Origin: Gammaproteobacteria bacterium
Lineage (GTDB): Bacteria > Pseudomonadota > Gammaproteobacteria > Pseudomonadales > Cellvibrionaceae
Assembly (NCBI GenBank): GCA_021151835.1
Contig: JAGKWO010000017.1
Span: 154,539 to 218,538 of the forward strand
Length of the DNA: 64,000 nt
Reading direction: 5' to 3'
Shown here: positions 44,695 through 55,500 of the stretch, piece by piece
Layout: each line of letters begins with the position of its first letter
Position numbering within the stretch: the first letter of the stretch is position 1
The notes under the pieces: generated by a model
What the model was told of the DNA's origin: nothing
Seen by the model: the letters and a program-made list of their open reading frames with translations, nothing else
Database searches by the model: none
Translations under genes and position numbers: made by a program

Positions 44695-44713
44695 GGAGGC
44701 GTAATGCGCCTCC
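44695..44713 (+). terminator. Hairpin after the BON protein gene
   Basis: GGAGGCG (44695-44701) pairs with CGCCTCC (44707-44713) around TAATG, 16 bases after the stop. No strong T run follows, so it may be a processing or weak termination hairpin. Confidence 0.4.
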
Positions 44714-44791
44714 ATCTTCTGCAAAAAAACCACTTTAAATACATAAGCTTAAGTAATACTCTTCATGCAAAATGATAACTTTTGTAATAGT

Positions 44792-44819
44792 TTGTCGCTA
44801 AACCTTTGAAATTTATACT
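44792..44819 (+). promoter_or_regulatory. Candidate sigma-70 promoter of the ybeZ operon
   Basis: TTGTCG (44792-44797) and TATACT (44814-44819) are 16 bases apart and about 65 bases upstream of the ybeZ start. Confidence 0.38.
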
Positions 44820-44883
44820 TTATCCCCATCGTTTAATGGTTTAGTCTTACCTTAACTGAAGCTGAAAGAGATCCATACCTGCT

Positions 44884-45945
44884 TTGAATAGTCACGTCAC
44901 CTCCGCCCCGGAAACTGTTACCCACCAGCTGAGTCTGGAGCCTGGTGATAGTCGCCGACTCGCGAATCTCAATGGTCTGCTAGGTCAGCACCTGCGCCAG
45001 ATCGAAGAACGCCTTGATATAGAAATCCGCCACCGCGGTACTGATTTCGAGCTGATCGGGCCTGCCGATACCACTCGTGCTGCCGCCGAACTTTTGCGCA
45101 ATCTCTATCAACTAACAGAACACGCCGAACTTACCCCGGACGAAGTTCATCTGGCTTTGCAAACCTCAGGTATCGAACAGCTTATGCAACAACTTGATCA
45201 AACCGACGCACCGGCATTTCCCTCTACTGAACAAGGAGTTCCAGCGAAGGATACCGATGGCGATGAGGGCATTACCCTTATTCGCACTAAAAAATGCACT
45301 ATCAAACCACGCGGCTTAAACCAGCAACGTTATGTGCGGGCAGTGCAAAAGCATGATATCAACTTTGGTATCGGCCCGGCCGGTACCGGCAAAACCTATT
45401 TAGCGGTTGCTTGTGCAGTAGAAGCCCTGCTTAAAAATGACATCGAACGTATCCTGCTGGTGCGCCCGGCGGTGGAAGCTGGCGAAAAGCTTGGTTTTTT
45501 ACCCGGCGATCTGGCGCAAAAGGTCGATCCTTACTTGCGCCCGCTCTACGATGCATTATTTGAAATGTTGGGATTTGATACTGTGGGCAAGCTAATGGAG
45601 CGCGGGGTTATCGAAGTTGCCCCACTCGCCTTTATGCGCGGCCGCACCCTGAATAACTCATTTGTAATTCTCGATGAAAGCCAGAATACCACTCGCGAAC
45701 AGATGAAAATGTTCCTGACACGTATTGGCTTTGGTACCACAGCGGTCATTACCGGCGATCCAACCCAGATCGATTTGCCGCGCGGTGTAGCATCAGGTTT
45801 GCGTCATGCGATTGAAGTATTGGATAACGTTAACGGCATCAGCTTTACGCATTTCACTTCGAAGGACGTGGTTCGCCACCCGATCGTACAGCGCATTGTA
45901 GAAGCCTATGATGCGTTTGAACAAAAGCAGCCTAAAGCCGACTGA
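44884..45945 (+). CDS. ybeZ: PhoH-like ATPase YbeZ
   Basis: P-loop protein that works with the endoribonuclease YbeY in rRNA processing and heat-shock survival. The 353 residues show an N-terminal KH-like part (LANLNGLLGQHLRQIEE), Walker A GPAGTGKTYLA (about 160-170) and the PhoH motifs LVRPAVEAGEKLGFLPG and ILDESQNTT. The start is TTG at 44884; the region MNSH..SLEPGDSRR aligns with other N-termini and no ATG is available before the domain. The stop is one base from the ybeY start. Confidence 0.93.
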   Translation: MNSHVTSAPETVTHQLSLEPGDSRRLANLNGLLGQHLRQIEERLDIEIRHRGTDFELIGPADTTRAAAELLRNLYQLTEHAELTPDEVHLALQTSGIEQLMQQLDQTDAPAFPSTEQGVPAKDTDGDEGITLIRTKKCTIKPRGLNQQRYVRAVQKHDINFGIGPAGTGKTYLAVACAVEALLKNDIERILLVRPAVEAGEKLGFLPGDLAQKVDPYLRPLYDALFEMLGFDTVGKLMERGVIEVAPLAFMRGRTLNNSFVILDESQNTTREQMKMFLTRIGFGTTAVITGDPTQIDLPRGVASGLRHAIEVLDNVNGISFTHFTSKDVVRHPIVQRIVEAYDAFEQKQPKAD

Positions 45946-45946
45946 T

Positions 45947-46417
45947 ATGTACCAGATTGATATCGAAACCAATACCAGCAGCCAGCGCTTACCGGCCGTT
46001 GCTGCATTGGAAAGCTGGATTACTGCGGCACTTAGAAGCCAGGAACTGGAAGAAGCCGAAGTCAGTGTTTATATCGTCGATGAAGCCGAAAGCCAGGAAT
46101 TGAATTCGCAATACCGGGGTAAGGACAAGCCAACCAATGTGCTTTCCTTTCCGGCGGATATCCCTGAAGAGGTGGGCATTCCCCTTCTGGGGGATTTGGT
46201 TGTATGCGCACCAGTGGTTGAACGGGAAGCGCAAGAGCAAGGCAAAACACTGGAGGCCCATTGGGCCCACATGTTGGTTCACGGCAGCCTGCATTTACTG
46301 GGGTTCGATCACATTGACGATGACGAAGCTGAAACCATGGAAGCACTGGAAACCGAAATCATCACCGGGCTGGGATTTCCCGCCCCCTATCAAGACAGTC
46401 TCACTGCTGAAGAATAA
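45947..46417 (+). CDS. ybeY: Endoribonuclease YbeY
   Basis: Zinc-dependent RNase for 16S rRNA 3'-end maturation and ribosome quality control. The 156 residues contain the conserved YRGKDKPTNVLSFP and the metal motif HGSLHLLGFDH, which gives three His ligands. The ATG at 45947 follows the ybeZ stop after one base, so translation is coupled; upstream in-frame ATGs lie inside ybeZ. Confidence 0.95.
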   Translation: MYQIDIETNTSSQRLPAVAALESWITAALRSQELEEAEVSVYIVDEAESQELNSQYRGKDKPTNVLSFPADIPEEVGIPLLGDLVVCAPVVEREAQEQGKTLEAHWAHMLVHGSLHLLGFDHIDDDEAETMEALETEIITGLGFPAPYQDSLTAEE

Positions 46418-46437
46418 AGACCTTGGGAACTATCATC

Positions 46438-47295
46438 ATGTCGGACGAACATCCGAGTAGCACAACCACTGAAAAACACGAACGATCCTGGCTCGATAAA
46501 CTTCTCCATGCGTTCAGCGCGGAGCCCAAATCGCGCGACGAACTGATGGAGATCATCAAAGACGCCGCTGATAACCAATTGCTGGACCAGGAAGCCCTGA
46601 GCATCATTGAAGGTGCAATGGATGTTTCCTCACTGCAAGCACGCGAAATTATGGTGCCGCGCTCCCACATCGTGGCCATTCGTATTGAAGATTCCCCGCA
46701 GGAATATTTGCCAAAAATTATCGAATCCGGTCATTCACGCTTTCCGGTTATTGGTGAAAATATTGACGATGTGCGCGGTATTTTGCTGGCGAAGGATTTA
46801 TTACCGCTTGCCCTCAAAGGCACCGATAATTTCAATATTGAAACCATTTTGCGCCCGGCCAACATTATCCCGGAAAGCAAACGGGTAAATATTTTGTTGC
46901 GGGAGTTCCGCGAAAACCGCTATCACATGGCGCTGGTGATGGATGAATACGGCGGGATCACCGGCCTGTTGACGATTGAAGACATTCTTGAGGAAATCGT
47001 TGGTGAAATTGAAGATGAAACCGACGAGGAAGAAGAAACGTCAGATTACATCAAGCGGGTCAGCGAAAATGATTACATCATCAAAGCGCTTACTCCTATC
47101 GAAAGTTTCAACGATTTTTTCGGCACTGTATTCAGCGACGAAGATTTCGACACCATCGGTGGTATATTAATGCAGGAGTTTGGTCACTTGCCCAAACGCA
47201 ACGAAATTGTGCAATTGGACAACATGCAATTCCGTGTGCTCTACGCCGATAATCGCCAGATTCACTTGCTGCGTTTGACTGTTTTGTCTGTTTGA
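46438..47295 (+). CDS. ybeX: CorC/YbeX-family CBS-domain protein
   Basis: Cytoplasmic CorC-type protein implicated in magnesium/cobalt homeostasis and ribosome metabolism. The 285 residues carry two CBS domains (about 75-195, with IMVPRSHIVAI and DEYGGITGLLTIEDILEEIVGEI) and a C-terminal CorC_HlyC domain (about 205-285). ATG at 46438 gives the family's N-terminus (SDEHPSS). It lies 20 bases after ybeY and is followed by a terminator before lnt. Confidence 0.93.
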   Translation: MSDEHPSSTTTEKHERSWLDKLLHAFSAEPKSRDELMEIIKDAADNQLLDQEALSIIEGAMDVSSLQAREIMVPRSHIVAIRIEDSPQEYLPKIIESGHSRFPVIGENIDDVRGILLAKDLLPLALKGTDNFNIETILRPANIIPESKRVNILLREFRENRYHMALVMDEYGGITGLLTIEDILEEIVGEIEDETDEEEETSDYIKRVSENDYIIKALTPIESFNDFFGTVFSDEDFDTIGGILMQEFGHLPKRNEIVQLDNMQFRVLYADNRQIHLLRLTVLSV

Positions 47296-47328
47296 CCTGA
47301 CACTGCCCGCAGCAATCCAGCGCTGAAT

Positions 47329-47356
47329 AAATCCCGCCCCATGGCGGGATTTTTTT
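47329..47356 (+). terminator. Terminator between ybeX and lnt
   Basis: AAATCCCGCC (47329-47338) pairs with GGCGGGATTT (47343-47352) around CCAT, then T residues. It lies 19 bases before the lnt start, so lnt probably receives only part of the upstream transcription. Confidence 0.78.
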
Positions 47357-47375
47357 AAACTACCGAAAATATTTT

Positions 47376-48926
47376 ATGATCGCCAAAAACATACTGAGCC
47401 TACGCAATAAATATGCATTATTAATCGCATTCATTAGCGGTGCGCTGATTACTTTAAGTTTTGCACCATTTAATATCTGGCCAATCACGCTGGTTAGCCT
47501 GATTGCATTTGCACTACTGCTAAAAGAACAACCCTTAAAAGAGGTACTTTGGCGCAGCTTTGCATTTGGTGTCGGGTTTTATTGCGCAGGCATTCACTGG
47601 ATATACACCAGCATCCACAATTTCGGCGGCGCCTCGCCACTATTTGCCGCATTCCTGGTATTTATTTTTGCCTGCTTTATGGCGGTGTTGTTTTGTATTC
47701 CTTTTTATATTTTCGGCAAATGGTTTAGCTACAACCGTTTTGCGATAACGCTCGCCCTGCCCGCCTGCTGGATGCTGGGTGAATGGATTCGCACCTGGTT
47801 ACTGACGGGTTTCCCCTGGCTGTATCTGGGTTATGCGCATTTAAATACCTGGCTTGCCGGTTGGGCACCTGTTGCCGGTGTAATCAGTATCAGTTTTATC
47901 ATCGTATTGAGTACCGGCGTTATCGCAGACTGGTTGTGGCGTTATAAAAATGAATCCGCCAAAAATATCCCGCTCATTATTATCAGCGGTTGCGCGGTTT
48001 TGTTTTGGATAACAGGTGCAGGATTAAAAACAATCACCTGGGCCGAGCCCGATGCCAACCCCATCACCGTGGGTATGGTACAACCCAATATCGACCAAAG
48101 TATCAAGTTAAGTTTTGACCGTCAGTCAACGAATGCCGCGCTAAACCAACTACGTGAAATGAGCCAGGATTTGTGGAAAAACAATTGGGTCATTTGGCCT
48201 GAGGCCGCGATCCCGACGTCGTTGACGTATCATGATGCGTTACCCTTTCTGGAAGAGATAAACAAGCAGGCTTCACTCAATGAGTCCGCGTTATTTACCG
48301 GCGTCATTTACGAAGATCGCGAACACCGGAAATACTACAACTCGGTTGCAGGCCTTGGAAATGGTTACGGTTTTTATCACAAGCGCCGCCTCGTGCCTTT
48401 CGGCGAATATGTACCATTGGAAGATCAGTTGCGCGGATTGATCGAATTCTTCAACCTGCCTACATCATTTATTCACGTTGGCCCATCCGACCAGCATGGT
48501 TTGATTGCCAACGGCGTACGCATTACGCCGGCAATCTGCTACGAAATTGTTTATCCCGATTTAATCGCCACTGCGGCCAAAGAGACACAGGTTTTGTTGA
48601 GCGTAAATAACCTGGGCTGGTTTCTGGACTCGATCCAGTCCAAGCAATTTATGCAAATGGCGCAAATGCGTGCACTGGAAACCGGCCGCTATCTGGTGTA
48701 CTCCACGAATAATGGCCCGAGCGCTATCATCGATAATAAAGGCAAAGTCCTGAGTAAAAGCGAGTCATTCAAAGCCCAAACCTTTAGCGGCACTATTTAT
48801 GCCGTTAAAGACTGGACGCCATTTATGATCGTCACCAGCGGCCCGGTAGTATTACTCGCCACCTTGATTTTACTGGCGCTTGCTACACCGCAAATGCTAC
48901 GCAAACCGGAAGCTAGCCTCGAATAA
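47376..48926 (+). CDS. lnt: Apolipoprotein N-acyltransferase
   Basis: Adds the third acyl chain to the N-terminal Cys of lipoproteins in the inner membrane. The 516 residues comprise about seven membrane helices in the first 210 residues, then a nitrilase-type domain with the catalytic Glu in WPEAAIP, Lys in HKRRLVPFGEYVP and Cys in TPAICYE, and a last membrane helix (about 487-508). Its linkage to ybeX is conserved. Lipoproteins in this window such as the 55859 and 59111 products would be its substrates. Confidence 0.95.
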   Translation: MIAKNILSLRNKYALLIAFISGALITLSFAPFNIWPITLVSLIAFALLLKEQPLKEVLWRSFAFGVGFYCAGIHWIYTSIHNFGGASPLFAAFLVFIFACFMAVLFCIPFYIFGKWFSYNRFAITLALPACWMLGEWIRTWLLTGFPWLYLGYAHLNTWLAGWAPVAGVISISFIIVLSTGVIADWLWRYKNESAKNIPLIIISGCAVLFWITGAGLKTITWAEPDANPITVGMVQPNIDQSIKLSFDRQSTNAALNQLREMSQDLWKNNWVIWPEAAIPTSLTYHDALPFLEEINKQASLNESALFTGVIYEDREHRKYYNSVAGLGNGYGFYHKRRLVPFGEYVPLEDQLRGLIEFFNLPTSFIHVGPSDQHGLIANGVRITPAICYEIVYPDLIATAAKETQVLLSVNNLGWFLDSIQSKQFMQMAQMRALETGRYLVYSTNNGPSAIIDNKGKVLSKSESFKAQTFSGTIYAVKDWTPFMIVTSGPVVLLATLILLALATPQMLRKPEASLE

Positions 48927-49014
48927 ATTATTTCGAATGTCATAGCAAGATTTGCGCTGTAGCGAATACGATTTACGAGTAAAGTAAATCCAACCTATTT
49001 GCGTTGTGACCACT

Positions 49015-49959
49015 ATGACAAAACTGACAGACATAACCACTGATCCACGCTGGCAACAATTAACTGATGCCCGTGCGAACGGCCAATTTATTTATGCAGT
49101 GATTACCACCGGTATTTATTGCCGCCCCGGTTGCCCTTCGCGCCGCCCCAATCCGGATAATGTGCGCTTTTTTAATAGTGCAGCCCAGGCAGAAGCAGCA
49201 GGTTTTCGCCCATGCAAACGCTGCCGCCCGCAACACAGCAGCCCTAACCAGCAACATGCTGAACGTATTATTCGCCTGTGCCGCTACATAGAAACTGCGG
49301 AACAAGAACCGACGTTAACGGATCTCGCCAATCACGCGGGTATCAGCGCTTACCATTTACAACGCCTGTTTAAATCCGCTACCGGTTTAAGTCCCAAAGC
49401 TTACGCTAAAGCGTATCGCACCCAACAATTACAACCCAAGGGAAATAGCGCTATGACAATTCACTTCGTCATCGGACAATCATCGCTGGGAAAAGTATTG
49501 GTAGCCAAAAATGAAAAAGGGATTTGTGCAATATTGCTGGATGATAACGCAGATGCGTTATTAACTGATTTGCAAACCCGGTTCCCCAACGCTTTATTGA
49601 TTCAAGGTGACACCGGTTTTGAAACAATGCTGCACGATGTTATTCAATTTATTGAAGATCCCACAGTCGCATTTAACTTACCCCTGGATATACGCGGTAC
49701 AGTGTTCCAGCAACAAGTATGGAGTGCACTGCAAAAGATTCCATTGGGTGAAACACGAAGTTATACCGATATTGCGGCACTTATCAATTCACCCAAAGCA
49801 GTACGCGCGGTGGCTGGTGCCTGTGCGGCAAATCATCTTGCGGTTGTTATTCCTTGCCACCGCGTGGTGCGGAGCGACGGCGATCTATCTGGCTATCGAT
49901 GGGGTGTTGCACGCAAGAAAACGTTACTGGAGCGCGAATCGCTTTCAAAAAAAACCTGA
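49015..49959 (+). CDS. ada: Ada-type O6-alkylguanine methyltransferase with shortened AraC domain
   Basis: 314 residues from the ATG at 49015. The N-terminal Ada zinc domain has four Cys in the right spacing (YCRPGCPSR and CKRCRP), the first of which accepts methyl groups from phosphotriesters in E. coli Ada. The first AraC helix-turn-helix follows (DLANHAGISAYHLQRLFKS). The second helix-turn-helix is missing: after AKAYRTQQL the sequence goes straight to the methyltransferase domain (SSLGKVLVA), about 40 residues shorter than E. coli Ada with no frameshift. The active-site IPCHRVVR is intact. It forms a unit with alkA downstream. Confidence 0.9.
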   Translation: MTKLTDITTDPRWQQLTDARANGQFIYAVITTGIYCRPGCPSRRPNPDNVRFFNSAAQAEAAGFRPCKRCRPQHSSPNQQHAERIIRLCRYIETAEQEPTLTDLANHAGISAYHLQRLFKSATGLSPKAYAKAYRTQQLQPKGNSAMTIHFVIGQSSLGKVLVAKNEKGICAILLDDNADALLTDLQTRFPNALLIQGDTGFETMLHDVIQFIEDPTVAFNLPLDIRGTVFQQQVWSALQKIPLGETRSYTDIAALINSPKAVRAVAGACAANHLAVVIPCHRVVRSDGDLSGYRWGVARKKTLLERESLSKKT

Positions 49960-50021
49960 CAATTCTATTTATAGAATTCCCTATTCCAATCACCATACAT
50001 CCAACACCCCGTTTACAGCTC

Positions 50022-50972
50022 ATGCCAACACCAATTAGCGTTAGACTGAAATTACCAATCAATTATCAACGCGATAATTTTTTTGCATTCCATCAACGCG
50101 ATGCGCAAATGTTATCTGAAATAGTAAACGCTAATCAGCTAATAAAAGGGATTTGCTGGAACAATCTACCCGCCTTGCTCACATTAACATTTAAAAAACA
50201 GCAACTCGCCGCTGAATTACACATTGATTCAGGGCGCAAGAAATTGAACGAAGCACAGATGGAGCAAGAGTTACGGCACCTCGCAAAACATATGCTGGGC
50301 CTAAACCAGGCAATAGATGAGTTCGAATCGTTCATCCAAAACCATCCGCATCTCGGCCCTCTTGTCGCAAAGCAATCCGGCCTCCGCGTTCCGCAGAGTG
50401 CATCAGCCTTTGAAGCCTTGAGCTGGGCAATTACCGGCCAGCAAATCAGTGTAAATGCGGCAGTATCATTGCGTCGCAATTTAATTCGCTACGCCGGCAT
50501 ACAACATTCTTCCGGGATTTACTGTTATCCAGGCCCCACACAATTGCTGGCATTTACGGTAGATGAGCTACGCGCGCAAGGTTTTTCACTAACCAAAGCA
50601 CAAACAATACTTGCATTGGCCAAGCTAATTCATTCCGGTGAATTACCACTTGAAACCTGGTTGCGCGCTTACTGGAGCAGTAATTTATTGCCAGCACAGG
50701 AGATTCATGACCGGTTGATACAAATAAAAGGTGTTGGCCCCTGGACTATTAGTTATGCACTCTTGCGTGGATTTGGTTGGCTGGACGGGTCACTTCACGG
50801 TGACGTAGCAGTAAGAAGAAACCTGCAATGGTTATTGGCAGCGGACCAACACATAACCCAGGAAGAAAAACTCAGCGAAGTGGCAACCAAAGAATGGCTC
50901 GCGGAGTTTTCCCCCTGGCGAGCCCTGGTTGCAGCCCACCTCTGGGCAATACAAAAAAACGATGGTTATTAA
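50022..50972 (+). CDS. alkA: DNA-3-methyladenine glycosylase, AlkA type
   Basis: Removes 3-alkylpurines and related lesions. The 316-residue protein has the HhH-GPD fold: QQISVNAAVSLRR (about 148-160), the helix-hairpin-helix IQIKGVGPWTISYALL, and the catalytic Asp region LHGDVAVRR. ATG at 50022 is chosen because the upstream reading frame overlaps ada. The start lies 62 bases after the ada stop, and the stop overlaps that of the convergent halogenase gene by four bases. Confidence 0.9.
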   Translation: MPTPISVRLKLPINYQRDNFFAFHQRDAQMLSEIVNANQLIKGICWNNLPALLTLTFKKQQLAAELHIDSGRKKLNEAQMEQELRHLAKHMLGLNQAIDEFESFIQNHPHLGPLVAKQSGLRVPQSASAFEALSWAITGQQISVNAAVSLRRNLIRYAGIQHSSGIYCYPGPTQLLAFTVDELRAQGFSLTKAQTILALAKLIHSGELPLETWLRAYWSSNLLPAQEIHDRLIQIKGVGPWTISYALLRGFGWLDGSLHGDVAVRRNLQWLLAADQHITQEEKLSEVATKEWLAEFSPWRALVAAHLWAIQKNDGY

Positions 50973-52495
50973 CTCGTCGATTGCGCGCAATATCTAGCGA
51001 GGTAATCTGTATGCAGTGGCATGGCATTCGCAGAATTACCTGTCACCATTTTTATTTCGGAAAAAAACTTTTTTAATTGTTGTTGGGATACAACATCCGC
51101 GAGCGGGTGATATTCACTGGCCACCAAACCCTGCCCGTGCATAACAGCAAACCAACTATCCTCGGAAAAAAGTTCATTACTATCGTGGTATATTTTTCCT
51201 TCTTGTCGATATAAAGCTATCCTTTTTTCCAGGCTATCCGGGATCGGCATAGTGCGGCAGTAATTCCAAAAGCCAGAATCACTTCGATTGGTGACTTTAT
51301 AGTGCAGAACGATAAAATCCCTGATAAACAGTAAATTACGCTGCAAGATTTCATTGTATGCATCTATATTGGTCTGGTTAAATTGCTTGGCAGGAAAAAA
51401 TTCCATTAATTTTTTAATGCTGGTCTGGATCAAATGAATGCTGGTTGATTCAAGCGGCTCAAGGAATCCGCTGGACAGCCCCACTGCCACGCAGTTCTTA
51501 TTCCAGAATTTACGGCGCATTCCGGTTTTAAACCTCACTACGCGAGGTTCCGCCAATAATTCCCCTTCAACATTTTCCAACAAAATCTGGCCAGCCCGGT
51601 CATCCCCCATAAATCGACTGGAATATACATGCCCGTTACCCGTCCGATGTTGCAAAGGAATACGCCATTGCCATCCTGCTTCATGCGCTGTAGCGCGAGT
51701 GTAAGGTGCAGGCGGATGTCTATTTGCAGTTGGCACAGCGATAGCGCTGTCACAGGGTAATAAATCACTCCAGTCCTCATAACCTGTATTTAAAGCGTCT
51801 TCAATTAAAATGCCGCGAAATCCACTGCAGTCAATAAACAGTTCGCCGTTGTAAACACGGCCGTCCTCCAACAGAACAGAATCGATAAACCCGTTATCCT
51901 TTTGTAATTTTACCTGGGTTATTTTTCCTTCAATCCGCTCAACACCATTTCTTTCTGCGTAACTACGTAAATATCTTGCATATAAACCGGCATCAAAATG
52001 ATAGGCGTATTTGATGTTACCCAAGGGCGAACGGGTATCATTCAGGGAGTGCATAAATTTATTACGGCGTGCAGCCAGGGCACCAATCGAATAATCTTCC
52101 GGGTTTAAACCACTTTTGTGTTTGCTCATTTTTAAAAAATAATTATAAAAATGCAGAGAATCTATATTCATCCCATAATTACCGAACGGATGTATGTAAG
52201 ATTCACCAATATTTCCCCAGTTAGTAAATTCAATCCCCAACTTAAATGTTGCCTGGGTACTACGCATAAAATCCTGTTCATCAATTCCCAAAATTTTATT
52301 GAAGGTGCCAATATGCGGAATAGTAGCTTCGCCAACACCAATAGTACCAATAGCTTCCGATTCAATTAACTGTATGGAATATTGCTCATTACCCAATACT
52401 TTGGCGAGCGTTGCTGCCGTCATCCAACCAGCCGTACCGCCGCCAACAATAATAATCTTGTTAATTCGCTGTGAAATATGCGCATCAGTATTCAT
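50969..52495 (-). CDS. Flavin-dependent tryptophan-halogenase-family protein
   Basis: FADH2-dependent halogenase fold, 508 residues from ATG 52495 (GGAGG just upstream). The FAD motif VGGGTAGWMTA is at about 17-27, the catalytic Lys is in ATFKLGIEF (about Lys85), the diagnostic WxWxIP appears as WQWRIP, and the conserved SSGFLEPLEST carries the active-site Glu. Related enzymes encoded next to TonB-dependent receptors (for example BrvH) halogenate indole or unknown molecules rather than free tryptophan. The receptor gene lies 98 bases upstream on the same strand with a hairpin between. No flavin reductase gene is near. Confidence 0.9.
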   Translation of the reverse strand: MNTDAHISQRINKIIIVGGGTAGWMTAATLAKVLGNEQYSIQLIESEAIGTIGVGEATIPHIGTFNKILGIDEQDFMRSTQATFKLGIEFTNWGNIGESYIHPFGNYGMNIDSLHFYNYFLKMSKHKSGLNPEDYSIGALAARRNKFMHSLNDTRSPLGNIKYAYHFDAGLYARYLRSYAERNGVERIEGKITQVKLQKDNGFIDSVLLEDGRVYNGELFIDCSGFRGILIEDALNTGYEDWSDLLPCDSAIAVPTANRHPPAPYTRATAHEAGWQWRIPLQHRTGNGHVYSSRFMGDDRAGQILLENVEGELLAEPRVVRFKTGMRRKFWNKNCVAVGLSSGFLEPLESTSIHLIQTSIKKLMEFFPAKQFNQTNIDAYNEILQRNLLFIRDFIVLHYKVTNRSDSGFWNYCRTMPIPDSLEKRIALYRQEGKIYHDSNELFSEDSWFAVMHGQGLVASEYHPLADVVSQQQLKKFFSEIKMVTGNSANAMPLHTDYLARYCAQSTS

Positions 52496-52543
52496 AAGCC
52501 TCCACTCGCTCCAAAAAAGGATCTGGAATCCGCCAACAAAAAC

Positions 52544-52569
52544 GCCCGCACCATTCACACGGTGCGGGC
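52544..52569 (-). terminator. Hairpin between the TonB-dependent receptor and the halogenase
   Basis: GCCCGCACC (52544-52552) pairs with GGTGCGGGC (52561-52569), loop of eight. On the minus strand it is followed by GTTTTTGTT. It lies 24 bases after the receptor stop and 49 bases before the halogenase start, so it probably lowers halogenase expression relative to the receptor. Confidence 0.6.
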
Positions 52570-52592
52570 AAATGAGAACCAGAGGGGTGATC

Positions 52593-55500
52593 TTAAAAAT
52601 TGGCTCTCAAACTGATGGCATAACGTTTATCAGTGATAAAGTTAAGCGAGTCGGTCCTGTCTCCTGCCTGGTTTAATTGCACCTGGGTTTCAGTTTCTGT
52701 ATCCAGCAAATTGGTTGCCTCAAAACCCACTTTAAAATTGTCATTGATGGTATAGAAGAACGTGAAATCAAGGGAACCTACATCTTTTGAATAAACCGGG
52801 GCAAATTCATTGGAATCACGACGGGTAATTAAATATTCCGAACGCCAGGTATACGCAAGGCGCGCTGAAATATCGTTGTATTCATACATACCTACGATGT
52901 TGTAGTTTTGGTCTGAATAACCCGGCAACGGTAGGTTGGTGAATTGACGGAATGATGCGCGAGTATCAACTAGTTCTGTACCGTCCGAATCAAAACGTAC
53001 ACCGCCCGACCCCACAGCGGCGTCATCATTCATATCTTTTTGATCAACATAGGTATAGTTCAATTGCAATCCCAAACCACTGAATGCTCCGGGCAGGGAG
53101 TCGTAAAACTGGCTATAAGCTATTTCGACGCCTTGAATCGAACCTGAACCTTCGTTGGCAGGACCAGCCAGTGAAAAATTCTCCTTCGCTCCATTGAGAG
53201 GGTTGACAATTTCCACTGGTAAATTGCGATCACGGAATAAATTATCAACATCCTTCTTGAATAAAGATGCGGTCAAAGAACCCGCTTCTGCAAAATACCA
53301 CTCTGTTGATACATCAAAATTCACAGCCTCTTCCGGCTCAAGAAAAGGGTTGCGCTGGTTGCCGCTCAATTGAGCATCAACGTTATTTACCGGATTATAG
53401 TTAGGAAGATTGGGGTTTTCCTGCAGTGGCTGGCCCGGATTTAAACGATTCTCTGTAACTAAAATATTCGCGATTCTGGAATTGCGCGTTAGATTTAGTG
53501 CAGGAAAAAATAGCCCTTTTGAGACGCCGAAGCGAGCAATAACATCATCAGCAACATCGACCGCCAGGTTAAAACTCGGTAGCACGGTGGAATAATCCGT
53601 ACCTTTGATGGAAGAAGCGATCCCTCCTTGCGGATTAACCATATCTAGCAAGTTAGGATATTTTTGATTGAATAAGGTTGCTCCTGCGGTACTACTAAAT
53701 GAAGGGCGAGTAATAGGCAGTAAAGTGAAGCCAGTAGACTCTAATTGATAATTCACATAACGCAGTCCCAGATTACCGCGCACAGGCATACTCAATTCTT
53801 CGTTTCCAAAATCTACCCTAACGTAGGCTTCTGTGCGCTCTTCATTGGTTGAGGTCACATGAAATGGAGCAAAAGGAGTACCCGATACACGATCAGGTAA
53901 ATCGATTTGCGTCATATAGCATTTGGAATTTATTTGAGGATAAACACCTCCGCCATTGGGCGCTCGCGAGAAAGTGCCGCAACCACGACGGGTAAATTCA
54001 GTAAGATTTTGAGCATTGCTCATTTTGGGGAAATAAAAATTTGTATTCCCACCTACTAAACCGCCATCTTTGTAAAAATCACTAAAATCAACTCGTTCCC
54101 ATTCATTTGGCACAACGTCCGGAGAACTGGCATCGCCCTCCCCGGCTATCCAAGCCCGATTAAGTGCCCCCCAGTTAGAATATTCTGTATCACGAATAGT
54201 TAATTCTTTATCTGTGTAGTAAATACCAGATTTAATATCTTTCAACCAATTACTATCAAGACCATATTCAACATCCAATTTTACTGAATCTGCTGCGCCT
54301 TCAGAATCTACATCTTGATCAAGGGCCGAGGCAAAATAAAGGGCCTTGTGATCCTGGTTGTCACTTGTATTTCTATAAAGAGCATTAGCTTGGGTAAAAC
54401 GTGAATCAATAAAATCAATTTTTGGCTTGCTTCCGCGTAAATCCACATTAGCATCACTAATAACATTACGTGCATGACCATTTAAGCCATAATTCTTTAC
54501 CTGCTGAGAGGACTCTATATGTTGATAATCAATATCAATTTTTAATACATCAGTAGGCAACAATGAAATATTTAATGATACATCCTCAACGATATCATTG
54601 GCGTCATTATAACGAGATGAGATGTTAGTATGGTTATTTATTGCCCGCACCGTACCACTGGTAAAAAAACCGTTCTCGAAAGTTCGTGGAGTATTTGCAA
54701 CAAGATTAAGCTGGCCTGGAAGAGTTAAATCAAATCCTTGCACTTGTGAACCAATGACACGTTCACGCCATGTCAGGCTCGCATCTGATTTAATATACTC
54801 CAATGTCGTGATGATGCTTTCATCAGTATTCTGCCATTGCAAGGAACTGGCAATACCTGTGCGCTCACGATCATTATTTGCAGTGCGCAAGGAAAATTGC
54901 CCAGGCATGTAAACTACTGTGGCTGCGGGTTGGCCAGTGACTGGACCACCATCAAGCCCACTGGCGTCACCACGCGAATAATAGTTAGCAACACCCACAC
55001 CATCACCGCGCGATTTAAATTCAGTAAACGATGCGCTAATCAACGCACCAAATTCACCGACGCCAGTTTCCCAACGATCACTGAATAAACCCGAGTAAGA
55101 AGGCGAAATTTCCTCACGGAAATCACCGTAGCTCGCCTTGGTGGAAAGCATAATAATGCGGTCATTGGCATCGAATGGTTTACGCGTAATCAAATTCACC
55201 GTACCGGCAATACCACCGGCAATTAAATCTGCCGTCTGGTTTTTTACTACTTCAACAGAACCTAATAATTCCGGGGAAATATCTTCAAAATTCAAACCGC
55301 CATTGGGATTGGCACTGAACGAATCACGGCCATTAATTTCACTGCGCACACGATCAAGGCCACGAATCAACACACCTGAACCTTCATCGGCAAAATGGTT
55401 AGGGTCGGATGTATCGGCAAAACGTTCTACCGTTACCCCGGCAACACGTTGCAAGGCTTCAGTAACACTTTTATCCGGTAAGGCACCGATATCGGATGCA

